Assembly: GCA_000437495.1 (NCBI GenBank)
Contig: FR897805.1
Coordinates: 3,870 to 67,869, forward strand
DNA: 64,000 bases
Direction of reading: 5' to 3'
Origin: Prevotella sp. CAG:485
GTDB taxonomy: Bacteria > Bacteroidota > Bacteroidia > Bacteroidales > Muribaculaceae
Shown: in pieces, positions 1 through 6,379 of the stretch
Layout of the letters: the number at the start of each line of letters is the position of its first letter
Numbering within the stretch: position 1 is the stretch's first letter
Program-made: the position numbers and the translations under genes
Notes under the pieces: generated by a model
The model's database searches: none
What the model was told of the DNA's origin: nothing
The model's input: the letters and a program-made list of their open reading frames with translations, nothing else

Positions 1-308
<308 letters not shown>

Positions 309-373
309 CCCTCGCGCTTATCAGGGGTGCCAGCAGCCGGTTATCAATAGAGATAACGAAGAGAGAGCATAAA

Positions 374-1453
374 TTATTTTGCGCCTTGCGTCAGCGTTCG
401 CCAGCGGGCAAGCAGGTTGGAGAAGTCTTCGGGCAACGGAGCCTCAAAGTCCATTTCCTTGCCGGTGGCGGGATGGCGGAAACCGAGTGTGCGGGCATGA
501 AGAGCCTGTCGAGGACAAGCCTCAAAACAATGTTGTATGAACTGGCGGTAAGCCCCGGAGGTGGTGCCGCGCAGAATCTTATCGCCGCCGTAACGGGCAT
601 CGTTGAACAACGGATGTCCGAGTGACGACAGATGCACACGTATCTGATGCGTGCGCCCCGTTTCTAGCTTACATTCAATCAGAGTGGTATAACCGAAATG
701 TTCCAGCGTGCGGTAATGCGTAACAGCATGCTTGCCCACAATCTCATCCGGCGCAATGGCCATGCGCAGCTTGTCGCGCGGGTCGCGGTAGATGGGAGCG
801 TCAACAGTGCCGGTTTTCGTTTTAGGCTCGCCCCATACCAATGCGTTGTAGAGGCGGCGCGTGGTCTTGTTGAAAAACTGTATGCCCAAATCGGTCTTTG
901 CTTCCGGCGTCTTGGCTATCACCAGCAGGCCGCTGGTGTCTTTGTCGATGCGGTGCACCAGACCGAGACGCGGGTCGTTGACGTCGTAACCGTCCGTGTC
1001 GCGGAAATAATAAGCCAAGGCATTCACCAGCGTCCCCGTCCAGTTGCCATGACCCGGATGCACCACCAGACCCGCAGGTTTGTTGACCACCAACACCACA
1101 TCATCTTCATAAACCACATCGAGGGGTATGTTCTCGGGCAGAATCTCGAAGTCGTAACGCGGCCTGTCCATGACGATGCTGATTTCGTCGGCCGGTTTTA
1201 CCTGATAGCTTGATTTTGCGGGGCGACCGTTGACGAGAATGCAGCCGGCGTCGGCAGCCTGCTGAATACGGTTACGCGAGGTGCGTTCCATGCGCGTAAC
1301 CAGATATTTGTCAATGCGCAGCGGCTTCTGCCCCTTGTCGGCAGTAAAATGGAAATGCTCGTAGAGTTCCCTGCCGTCTGGCAGAGTTATCAGCGTGTCG
1401 GGAGCCTCTTCCTCCCCTTCCGGGCAGGGCAATATGGGTTCGCGCTCTTCCAC
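374..1453 (-). CDS. rluD: RluA/RluD-family 23S rRNA pseudouridine synthase
   Basis: Isomerises uridines to pseudouridine in rRNA. An S4 RNA-binding domain lies at about residues 46-95 and the RluA catalytic core follows. The catalytic signature HRIDKDTSGLLV is at 167-178, with the catalytic aspartate at about 170. The length of 359 aa is slightly long because of an acidic N-terminal extension of about 40 residues. The gene starts 2 nt after the stop of the PASTA protein gene, so the two are very probably co-transcribed from the promoter at 2292-2299. The exact uridine targets (RluD, RluC or RluA type) cannot be read from sequence alone; RluD is the best guess from the S4-plus-core layout. Confidence 0.88.
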   Translation of the reverse strand: MEEREPILPCPEGEEEAPDTLITLPDGRELYEHFHFTADKGQKPLRIDKYLVTRMERTSRNRIQQAADAGCILVNGRPAKSSYQVKPADEISIVMDRPRYDFEILPENIPLDVVYEDDVVLVVNKPAGLVVHPGHGNWTGTLVNALAYYFRDTDGYDVNDPRLGLVHRIDKDTSGLLVIAKTPEAKTDLGIQFFNKTTRRLYNALVWGEPKTKTGTVDAPIYRDPRDKLRMAIAPDEIVGKHAVTHYRTLEHFGYTTLIECKLETGRTHQIRVHLSSLGHPLFNDARYGGDKILRGTTSGAYRQFIQHCFEACPRQALHARTLGFRHPATGKEMDFEAPLPEDFSNLLARWRTLTQGAK

Positions 1454-1455
1454 TC

Positions 1456-2265
1456 TTATAAGCCTATGGTCTCATTTTCACCCTCTTCCGAGCCGCCGCC
1501 TTCACCTTCGTAATGATAGGTGCCTTGACCTGATTCCTCCGTAGAAGGCTGCACCTGATAGGGAGATTCGCTTTCCTCTTCCTCAATCAAGGAGGGTTCT
1601 ACAGGCGGATTGAACATCGGGTCACGCAGCATTTCAAGATTATATAATGAGTCGAAGAGCAGGTTCAGACCGTCGTTGTATACCTCAAGAACAATCCGGG
1701 CCGTTACGGGCACAATCTGGCGTTTGCGCACCGGTCGCCCGTCGGCGAGCACACGAACCACCATATCCTTGTTGTCGCCAAGCACATATACCACCTTTAT
1801 GCTCTTGAAGCCAAGCTCCTGCAGATGCGCCAGGGCAGAGCGATAGGGCATACCGCGCATGGCGTTGAGACCCGGACGATCTTCCTCGTCAATCATCACC
1901 TGCTTGGGGTGTAAGGCGTTGATGTAGAGGAATACCTTGCGGCCTGGTTTGGCTATCTCGCCATATTTGGGGAATTGCTCAATGACGATGCCGGGACGCA
2001 GGTCGTCGCGGTAGAGCGAGTCGCGAATCTCCACGCGGAAACCGGCGTCATGCAGTTTCTGCGTGGCGTCGGAGTAGTTGAGATTCTCCACATTCGGCAC
2101 CTTTGTTGTCTGCCCGTGTTTGGTGAAGAGCGCGAGCGAGAAATAGGTGATGAACAGACCCAGCACAGCCAGGGCCACGATGAGCAGGAAATTCACCCAG
2201 ATAGGATGCTTTCCGCCGAAAATGCCTCTTTTAGGCTCCTTATTTTGGACGTCGTTAGTCTTCAA
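1456..2265 (-). CDS. Membrane-anchored PASTA-domain protein
   Basis: A 269-aa protein with a short basic cytoplasmic tail, one membrane helix (about residues 23-47, rich in L, V, A and F) and an extracytoplasmic part with two clear PASTA repeats (about 55-115 and 122-185) plus a degenerate third. Repeat hallmarks are 'VPNVENLNYSDATQKLHDAG' and 'RGMPYRSALAHLQELG', followed by GxVIEQFPK-type strands. PASTA domains bind peptidoglycan or muropeptides in Gram-positive Ser/Thr kinases and PBPs. Here there is no kinase or transpeptidase domain. The C-terminus is acidic and low in complexity (Glu/Ser/Gly). It heads a two-gene operon with rluD. A role at the cell wall is inferred. Confidence 0.8.
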   Translation of the reverse strand: MKTNDVQNKEPKRGIFGGKHPIWVNFLLIVALAVLGLFITYFSLALFTKHGQTTKVPNVENLNYSDATQKLHDAGFRVEIRDSLYRDDLRPGIVIEQFPKYGEIAKPGRKVFLYINALHPKQVMIDEEDRPGLNAMRGMPYRSALAHLQELGFKSIKVVYVLGDNKDMVVRVLADGRPVRKRQIVPVTARIVLEVYNDGLNLLFDSLYNLEMLRDPMFNPPVEPSLIEEEESESPYQVQPSTEESGQGTYHYEGEGGGSEEGENETIGL

Positions 2266-2291
2266 ATTGAATCGATCTTGATTTCAAGCCA

Positions 2292-2299
2292 CAAAATTA
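2292..2299 (-). promoter_or_regulatory. -7 box for the PASTA protein-rluD operon
   Basis: CAAAATTA on the plus strand reads TAATTTTG on the minus strand, 26 nt upstream of the start codon at 2265. It is divergent from the bamD promoter 43 bp away. Confidence 0.55.
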
Positions 2300-2342
2300 G
2301 TGAAAAAATCAGAAACTATGGTCAAGAATCAAATTTTTTTAT

Positions 2343-2350
2343 TACCTTTG
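2343..2350 (+). promoter_or_regulatory. -7 box for bamD (very short leader)
   Basis: TACCTTTG matches TAnnTTTG exactly and ends 9 nt before the preferred ATG at 2360. With the usual start point a few bases after the box, the leader would be nearly absent. Confidence 0.6.
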
Positions 2351-2359
2351 CAGCCGATT

Positions 2360-3172
2360 ATGAGAAGGAAAATGCGTTGCACTTTCTTGCTTATGCTGTT
2401 ACTGGCCATGCTTACAGGTTGTGGCGAGTATAATCGTGTGCTGAAAAGCAAGGATGTGGATGTAAGATATAACTACGCCAAGAAGGCGTATGAACAAGGG
2501 AAATATCTTCAGGCTTCAACAATTCTTGACGGCCTGATAACACCATTGCGCGGAGGGCCGCGTGGCGAGGAGGCGCTCTATCTCCTTGCCATGAGCTATT
2601 ACAAGAATCAGGATTACCTGAATTCGGGCGTCTATTTCCGCACCTATTACGGGCGTTATCCCAAGGGCATTTATGCCGAGGATGCGCATTTCTATTCGGG
2701 CTACGGCTATTACAAGGAATCGCCCGACCCTCAGCTTGACCAGTCGCTGACGCTGAAGGCTACGCAGGAGTTGCAAAACTTCCTCGACCTCTACCCGAAA
2801 AGCGAACGTGCCGAAACGGCGCGCAACGCTCTTTTTGAACTGCAGGACAAGCTGACTATGAAGGAGCTGCAAAACGCAAATCTCTATTATAACCTGGGCA
2901 TGTATCTGGGCAATAACTACCAAAGCGCCGTTATTGTGGCTCAGAATGCCCTCAAGCTCTTCCCTTATTCCAAATATAAGGAGGACTTCGAGATGCTGAT
3001 TCTCAAATCAAAGTATCAGATGGCCCGCCAGAGTGTTGAGGAGAAAAAGGAGGAACGTTTTCGCGATGTTATCGACGAGTATTACTCGTTCATCAACAAC
3101 TACCCCGACGGTCCTAATCGCAAAGAGGCCGATAACATCTACAAGATAGCAAAATCACACACGGGAAAATAA
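2360..3172 (+). CDS. bamD: Outer membrane assembly lipoprotein BamD
   Basis: TPR lipoprotein of the BAM complex, which inserts beta-barrel proteins into the outer membrane. The ATG at 2360 was chosen because the signal peptide (MRRKMRCTFLLMLLLAMLTG) leads straight to the lipobox LTGC with the acylated cysteine near residue 19. Longer starts in frame overlap the promoter at 2343-2350, and ATG 2372 is an alternative. The mature part consists of tandem TPR-like helices with the family stretches 'AKKAYEQGKYLQASTILDGL' and 'LYLLAMSYYKNQDY'. The length of about 270 aa is normal for BamD. It is followed after 49 nt by rpoZ, a common Bacteroidetes arrangement. Confidence 0.92.
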   Translation: MRRKMRCTFLLMLLLAMLTGCGEYNRVLKSKDVDVRYNYAKKAYEQGKYLQASTILDGLITPLRGGPRGEEALYLLAMSYYKNQDYLNSGVYFRTYYGRYPKGIYAEDAHFYSGYGYYKESPDPQLDQSLTLKATQELQNFLDLYPKSERAETARNALFELQDKLTMKELQNANLYYNLGMYLGNNYQSAVIVAQNALKLFPYSKYKEDFEMLILKSKYQMARQSVEEKKEERFRDVIDEYYSFINNYPDGPNRKEADNIYKIAKSHTGK

Positions 3173-3221
3173 AGATATTGTTAAAGGCTGGCTCCGTGCC
3201 ATGCCTGCAATAAGATAAAAT

Positions 3222-3557
3222 ATGGATTACAAGAGAACCAACGCGCCACTCAATACCGTTACCCGCGACCTGAACAAGATGGCCGAGCAGACCGGCAACG
3301 TCTACGAATCGGTATGCATCATAGCCCGCCGGGCAAATGAAATTGCAGTGGAAATCAAAAAAGACCTCGAAAAGAAACTTCAGGAATTCGCTGCCAGCGA
3401 CAACATGGAAGAGGTTACCGAAAACCGGGAACAGATTGAGATATCGAAGTTCTACGAGCGTCTGCCCAAACCTACGCTGATAGCAACGCAGGAATACATA
3501 GACCATAAGCTCTATTTCTCCAATCCTGCCAAACAGCGCGATCAGCTCGAAGACTGA
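3222..3557 (+). CDS. rpoZ: RNA polymerase omega subunit
   Basis: The 111-aa omega subunit helps assemble and stabilise RNA polymerase. It resembles the Bacteroidetes form: an N-terminal 'NTVTRDLNKMAEQTGNVYES' segment, the central 'IIARRANEIAVEIKKDLEKK' helix corresponding to the conserved RpoZ core (RxRAxQL-type), and a C-terminal tail ending in an acidic LED. It is co-directional with bamD and 49 nt downstream, probably in one operon. An intrinsic terminator follows at 3584-3616. Confidence 0.85.
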   Translation: MDYKRTNAPLNTVTRDLNKMAEQTGNVYESVCIIARRANEIAVEIKKDLEKKLQEFAASDNMEEVTENREQIEISKFYERLPKPTLIATQEYIDHKLYFSNPAKQRDQLED

Positions 3558-3583
3558 TACACAGTGCATTGCACAGATTTTTT

Positions 3584-3616
3584 AAGCCCGCCGCAACCCG
3601 GCAGGCTTATTTTTTT
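3584..3616 (+). terminator. Intrinsic terminator after rpoZ
   Basis: AAGCCCGCCG and CGGCAGGCTT form a hairpin with one mismatch and a short loop, followed directly by a run of seven Ts. Confidence 0.8.
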
Positions 3617-3630
3617 GTTTATATGGCAGG

Positions 3631-3667
3631 GAAGGATAACTGTATATATCAGAGAAGGATAACTGTA
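3631..3667. repeat. 14-bp direct repeat downstream of rpoZ
   Basis: GAAGGATAACTGTA occurs at 3631-3644 and again at 3654-3667, with a period of 23 bp. It lies between the rpoZ terminator and the end of the candidate sRNA on the other strand. Function unknown. Confidence 0.6.
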
Positions 3668-3669
3668 AT

Positions 3670-3758
3670 AAAAAACGAAAGGAGATAACCGTCTCGGTCG
3701 CTCCTTTCGATAAGTTCTACAGGTAAAAATCTTAAGGTAAAAAAGATTGCTTTAGGTT
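3670..3758 (-). ncRNA. Candidate stand-alone small RNA, about 89 nt
   Basis: On the minus strand a full promoter (-33 TTTG at 3793-3796, 21-bp spacer, -7 TACCTTTG at 3764-3771) is followed about 95 nt later by an intrinsic terminator. The terminator stem has 9-bp arms CGAAAGGAG/CTCCTTTCG (3676-3684 and 3701-3709) and a six-T run at 3675-3670. No convincing reading frame lies between them. A weaker AT-rich hairpin (AATCTT/AAGATT) occupies the 5' half. The unit sits alone between two converging gene ends, so it is neither an obvious leader nor a trailer. Family unknown; existence inferred from the promoter-terminator pairing. Confidence 0.6.
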
Positions 3759-3763
3759 CGGTG

Positions 3764-3796
3764 CAAAGGTAATACATTTTCTGACAATCTGCCAAA
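3764..3796 (-). promoter_or_regulatory. Promoter of the candidate sRNA
   Basis: -7 TACCTTTG (3764-3771) and -33 TTTG (3793-3796) are separated by 21 bp, a textbook Bacteroidetes promoter pointing leftward. The -33 element lies inside the arm of the palindromic element at 3791-3846. Confidence 0.65.
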
Positions 3797-3846
3797 TAAA
3801 TTGTCTTAAAAATGAACAAACATGTTGTAAAACATAAAAATTTGGC
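3791..3846. repeat. Palindromic element, copy 1
   Basis: Outer arms GCCAAAT/ATTTGGC (3791-3797 and 3840-3846) enclose TTAAAAATGA and a near-palindrome ACATGTTGTAAAACAT at 3820-3835. The same internal words in the same order occur in the element at 31155-31205. Confidence 0.6.
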
Positions 3847-3867
3847 GGTTGAGAAGATTTTCAGTCC

Positions 3868-3895
3868 GAAAAATATGTTTTAAAACATATTTTTC
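3868..3895 (-). terminator. 28-bp perfect palindrome, probable terminator of lpxH
   Basis: The sequence from GAAAAATATG to CATATTTTTC is perfectly self-complementary over 28 nt and lies 18 nt beyond the lpxH stop. Its arm ends in a T-run on either strand. Its core, ATATGTTTTAAAACATAT, is also close to the core of the repeated palindromic element. Confidence 0.6.
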
Positions 3896-3913
3896 AGCTA
3901 TGCCCTTATCAAA

Positions 3914-4699
3914 TTATTGGAGCTGAGAAGTGGTGTCTGCGCTCGGGTGAAAAGAGTGCAGCGACAGCGAGTGGCCGTCGAAAACGGCATAGCTGAAATG
4001 CTTGAGCCAGTCGCCGAGCACAATCATCTCAGACTCTTTGCCGAGACTTCGTCGCGCCATAATGTGCAGATGCCCGAAGAGGAAATATCGCGTCAGCGGA
4101 TGGTCTGCCAAATACCCTTTGCAGAAATTTTCAAGACGCAAAAGAGCTGCTGCGCTCCGTTCGTCATTGTCGCTAAGCTGCGGCTTTTGGCGCGATGAGG
4201 CACTCCAGCGCAAGGCAAAAGGAATTGTCCAGCGCGGATTCAGACTCGCATACAGACGCTGGCAGAATTTATTGCGAAATAACTTCTGCATGATGCAGAA
4301 CCAGCGCGAGTCGCACCCGGTCCGGTCGCCGTGAGCCAGATAGAAGTCGGAGCCATTGATGGTTACGGCCAGACTCGAATCTACCACCCTAATGCCCAAT
4401 TCCGTGGGCAGATAATCGAATATCCAGATGTCGTGATTGCCGGTGAGCCACGTTATCTCCACCCCTTCGTCGCTCAGCTCGGCTAATTTGCCGAAAAGTC
4501 GCACGAAGCCGCGCGGCACCACATAGCGGTATTCATACCAGTAATCCAGGATATCGCCGAGCAGATATACGGCTTTGGCCTTATGCTTGATGCTGTCGAG
4601 AAACGCCACGGCGCGGCGTTCGCGGTCGCGCGACCCCTTGTCGTAGGCCGCACCTAAATGCAAGTCGCTGAGAAAGTAAGTGTTGCAGGCGTTGCGCAT
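3914..4699 (-). CDS. lpxH: UDP-2,3-diacylglucosamine diphosphatase (LpxH family)
   Basis: Calcineurin-like phosphoesterase expected to cleave UDP-2,3-diacylglucosamine to lipid X in lipid A synthesis at the inner membrane. The five metal-binding blocks are all visible: SDLHLG (11-16), GDILDYW (48-54), GNHD (87-90), AHGD (122-125) and GHLH (209-212). The start at 4699 (MRNACNTYFLSDLHLG) was chosen because the longer frame to 4762 overlaps the upstream DUF59 gene, whose stop is 8 nt away. The length of 261 aa fits the family. The gene probably shares the operon and promoter of the DUF59 gene. Another calcineurin-fold hydrolase cannot be fully excluded. Confidence 0.82.
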   Translation of the reverse strand: MRNACNTYFLSDLHLGAAYDKGSRDRERRAVAFLDSIKHKAKAVYLLGDILDYWYEYRYVVPRGFVRLFGKLAELSDEGVEITWLTGNHDIWIFDYLPTELGIRVVDSSLAVTINGSDFYLAHGDRTGCDSRWFCIMQKLFRNKFCQRLYASLNPRWTIPFALRWSASSRQKPQLSDNDERSAAALLRLENFCKGYLADHPLTRYFLFGHLHIMARRSLGKESEMIVLGDWLKHFSYAVFDGHSLSLHSFHPSADTTSQLQ

Positions 4700-4707
4700 A
4701 CCCCTGT

Positions 4708-5040
4708 TCAGAGGAAGCCGAGTTCCAGTTTTGCTTCCTCGCTCATCATATCCTTGTTCCATTCCGGCTCAAAGACAAGGCGCAAATCCACACCTTTGGG
4801 GCCTTCAATCGACAGAAGTTTCTGCCTTACGTCTTCCATTATAAAATCGGCGGCAGGGCATGACGGCGCTGTAAGAGTCATGTCAACATGCAGCTTCTCG
4901 TCGTTGGGGTCGAAGTCGATTTTATATATAAGGCCCAAATCATATATGTTAACCGGTATTTCCGGGTCATACACAGTCTTCAAAACGTCGATGGTTTTTA
5001 CCGTTATTTCTTCGCCGGAAATATTGTTTGCATTCTCCAT
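4708..5040 (-). CDS. DUF59/MIP18-family Fe-S cluster assembly protein
   Basis: A 110-aa member of the SufT/PaaD/MIP18 (DUF59) family, which takes part in Fe-S cluster maturation. Diagnostic stretches are 'VYDPEIPVNIYDLGLIYKID' (about 23-42, with DPEIPVNI-DLGLIY) and 'LTAPSCPAADFI' (56-67) carrying the conserved Cys61. The conserved DPE motif and the cysteine are both present. It is first in a two-gene unit with lpxH. Its -7 box ends 5 nt before the start codon, implying a leaderless or near-leaderless message. No other suf genes are in the window. Confidence 0.85.
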   Translation of the reverse strand: MENANNISGEEITVKTIDVLKTVYDPEIPVNIYDLGLIYKIDFDPNDEKLHVDMTLTAPSCPAADFIMEDVRQKLLSIEGPKGVDLRLVFEPEWNKDMMSEEAKLELGFL

Positions 5041-5045
5041 AGGTG

Positions 5046-5076
5046 CAAAATTACAAATTTCGTTTCTAATAACAAA
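5046..5076 (-). promoter_or_regulatory. Promoter of the DUF59-lpxH operon
   Basis: -7 TAATTTTG (5046-5053) with TTTG (5073-5076) 19 bp upstream on the minus strand. The -7 box ends only 5 nt from the ATG at 5040. Confidence 0.6.
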
Positions 5077-5085
5077 AAAAATTTG

Positions 5086-5093
5086 TAACTTCG
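5086..5093 (+). promoter_or_regulatory. -7-like box for the tandem outer-membrane barrel genes
   Basis: TAACTTCG differs from TAnnTTTG at one position. It lies 24 nt before the ATG at 5118 and is divergent from the DUF59 promoter. Confidence 0.4.
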
Positions 5094-5117
5094 CAGTCTA
5101 AACCAAAACACGATAAG

Positions 5118-5735
5118 ATGAAGAATCTTTGCAGAGCCATGTTTGTGGCCATATTAGCGGCAGTTTGCGCGTTTGGTGCTTCTGCACAGTTCAGAGTAGG
5201 CGTTCGTGCCGGCATGAATATCAACAAGCTTCACCTTCAGGATGTAGGCAAGAATGTAGAGAGCGACAACCGCTGTGGCTTCACTGCCGGCGCCATGGCC
5301 GAATTCACCATTCCGGTCGTTGGCATCAGCTTCGATGTCAGCCTCATGTATACGCGCATGAACTCGAAAATGTATTACGATGGCTCTACAACCGACGTGC
5401 CCGCAATGAAGAGCTCATCGAAGGATTTCTTCCAGATACCCGTGAATTTCAAATATAAAATCGGGCTGCCTATAGTGGGCAAAATCATCACCCCGTATAT
5501 CTATACCGGTCCTGATTTTGCCTTCCGTCTTGGCCACAGCGACGCCTTCAAGCATTTCCAGGCTGCATGGGACCTTGGCATAGGTGTGGAGCTGGTGCGT
5601 CATCTGCAGATTGGTGCCGGATATTCATGGGGCATCAACAACATAGCCAAGAAAGTAACCGGCTGGGAAAATATCGACGGCGATTTCAAGACAAAAAACA
5701 ACTATTGGACCATCACCGCCGCTTACCTTTTCTAA
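5118..5735 (+). CDS. Outer-membrane beta-barrel protein (porin-like), first of a tandem pair
   Basis: A 205-aa protein with a clear signal peptide (MKNLCRAMFVAILAAVCAFG, cleavage after ASA). An alternating-hydrophobicity pattern of amphipathic strands follows, and the C-terminus ends in aromatic YLF, as expected of barrels recognised by BAM. The layout 'FRVGVRAGMNINKLHL...GFTAGAMAEF' is typical of the PorT/OmpA-like outer-membrane beta-barrel domain of Bacteroidetes. The next gene, 24 nt downstream, has the same layout and is a paralogue. Substrate or function is not recognisable. Confidence 0.75.
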   Translation: MKNLCRAMFVAILAAVCAFGASAQFRVGVRAGMNINKLHLQDVGKNVESDNRCGFTAGAMAEFTIPVVGISFDVSLMYTRMNSKMYYDGSTTDVPAMKSSSKDFFQIPVNFKYKIGLPIVGKIITPYIYTGPDFAFRLGHSDAFKHFQAAWDLGIGVELVRHLQIGAGYSWGINNIAKKVTGWENIDGDFKTKNNYWTITAAYLF

Positions 5736-5759
5736 TTAAGGTCTAAACAAGGCAAGGAT

Positions 5760-6365
5760 ATGAAAAAACGCATAACGGCTTTTGTAATGATGGCCGTAAT
5801 CTGCCTCACGGCCTCAGCGCAGTTCCGGTGGGGGCCCGTGGCCTCGGTAAACCTCTCAAACTATTACTTCAAACAGGATCTGCTGAAGACCGGCAATGTG
5901 TTGGGCGGCGGCGTAGGCGTAATGGGCGAGCTGATGTTTACCAGCGTGGGTATAGGCATAGACATGAGTCTGCAGTGGAACATGCACGGCTCCAAACTCC
6001 ATTTTGACGAGTATCCCGTGTTTGCTCCCACCAAAACCACCACGAGCTATCTCCATACGCTGCAGCTGCCCATCAACATACGATATAAATATACCCGTCT
6101 CAACGGCTTTGAGGAGAAGCTGGCGCCGTTCGTCTACGGCGGTCCCATGTTCTCCGTCACGGTAGGGCATAACAAAGTGGAGCCGCTGGAATATCCGGGC
6201 GGATGCTTCGGGCTTCAGTGCGGCATAGGAGCGGAAATCTACCGTCATTGGCAAGTTTCGGCCGGCTATGTGTGGGGAATGACTTACGAGCTGCGTACTC
6301 GCAAACTTGACAATTACAGCGCCCGCTGTCAGTACTGGCAGCTCAAAGTGGCTTATCTTTTCTAA
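5760..6365 (+). CDS. Outer-membrane beta-barrel protein, second of a tandem pair
   Basis: A 201-aa paralogue of the preceding gene. It has a signal peptide (MKKRITAFVMMAVICLTASA), an 'FRWGPVASVNLSNYYF' first strand, a shared 'IPVNF/LPINIRYKY' strand, a 'YGGPMFSVTVGH' turn (compare 'YTGPDFAFRLGH' in the partner) and the same terminal KVAYLF. The two probably arose by tandem duplication and have diverged strongly since. priA begins 14 nt after the stop, so priA may be co-transcribed, which is unusual company for a replication-restart helicase. Confidence 0.72.
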   Translation: MKKRITAFVMMAVICLTASAQFRWGPVASVNLSNYYFKQDLLKTGNVLGGGVGVMGELMFTSVGIGIDMSLQWNMHGSKLHFDEYPVFAPTKTTTSYLHTLQLPINIRYKYTRLNGFEEKLAPFVYGGPMFSVTVGHNKVEPLEYPGGCFGLQCGIGAEIYRHWQVSAGYVWGMTYELRTRKLDNYSARCQYWQLKVAYLF

Positions 6366-6379
6366 AGCTCATTTCCACT

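Noticed and set aside
3784..3850. CRISPR-like repeat around the 3.8-kb palindromes
   Set aside because: Only overlapping palindromic units, no regular spacers and no cas genes.
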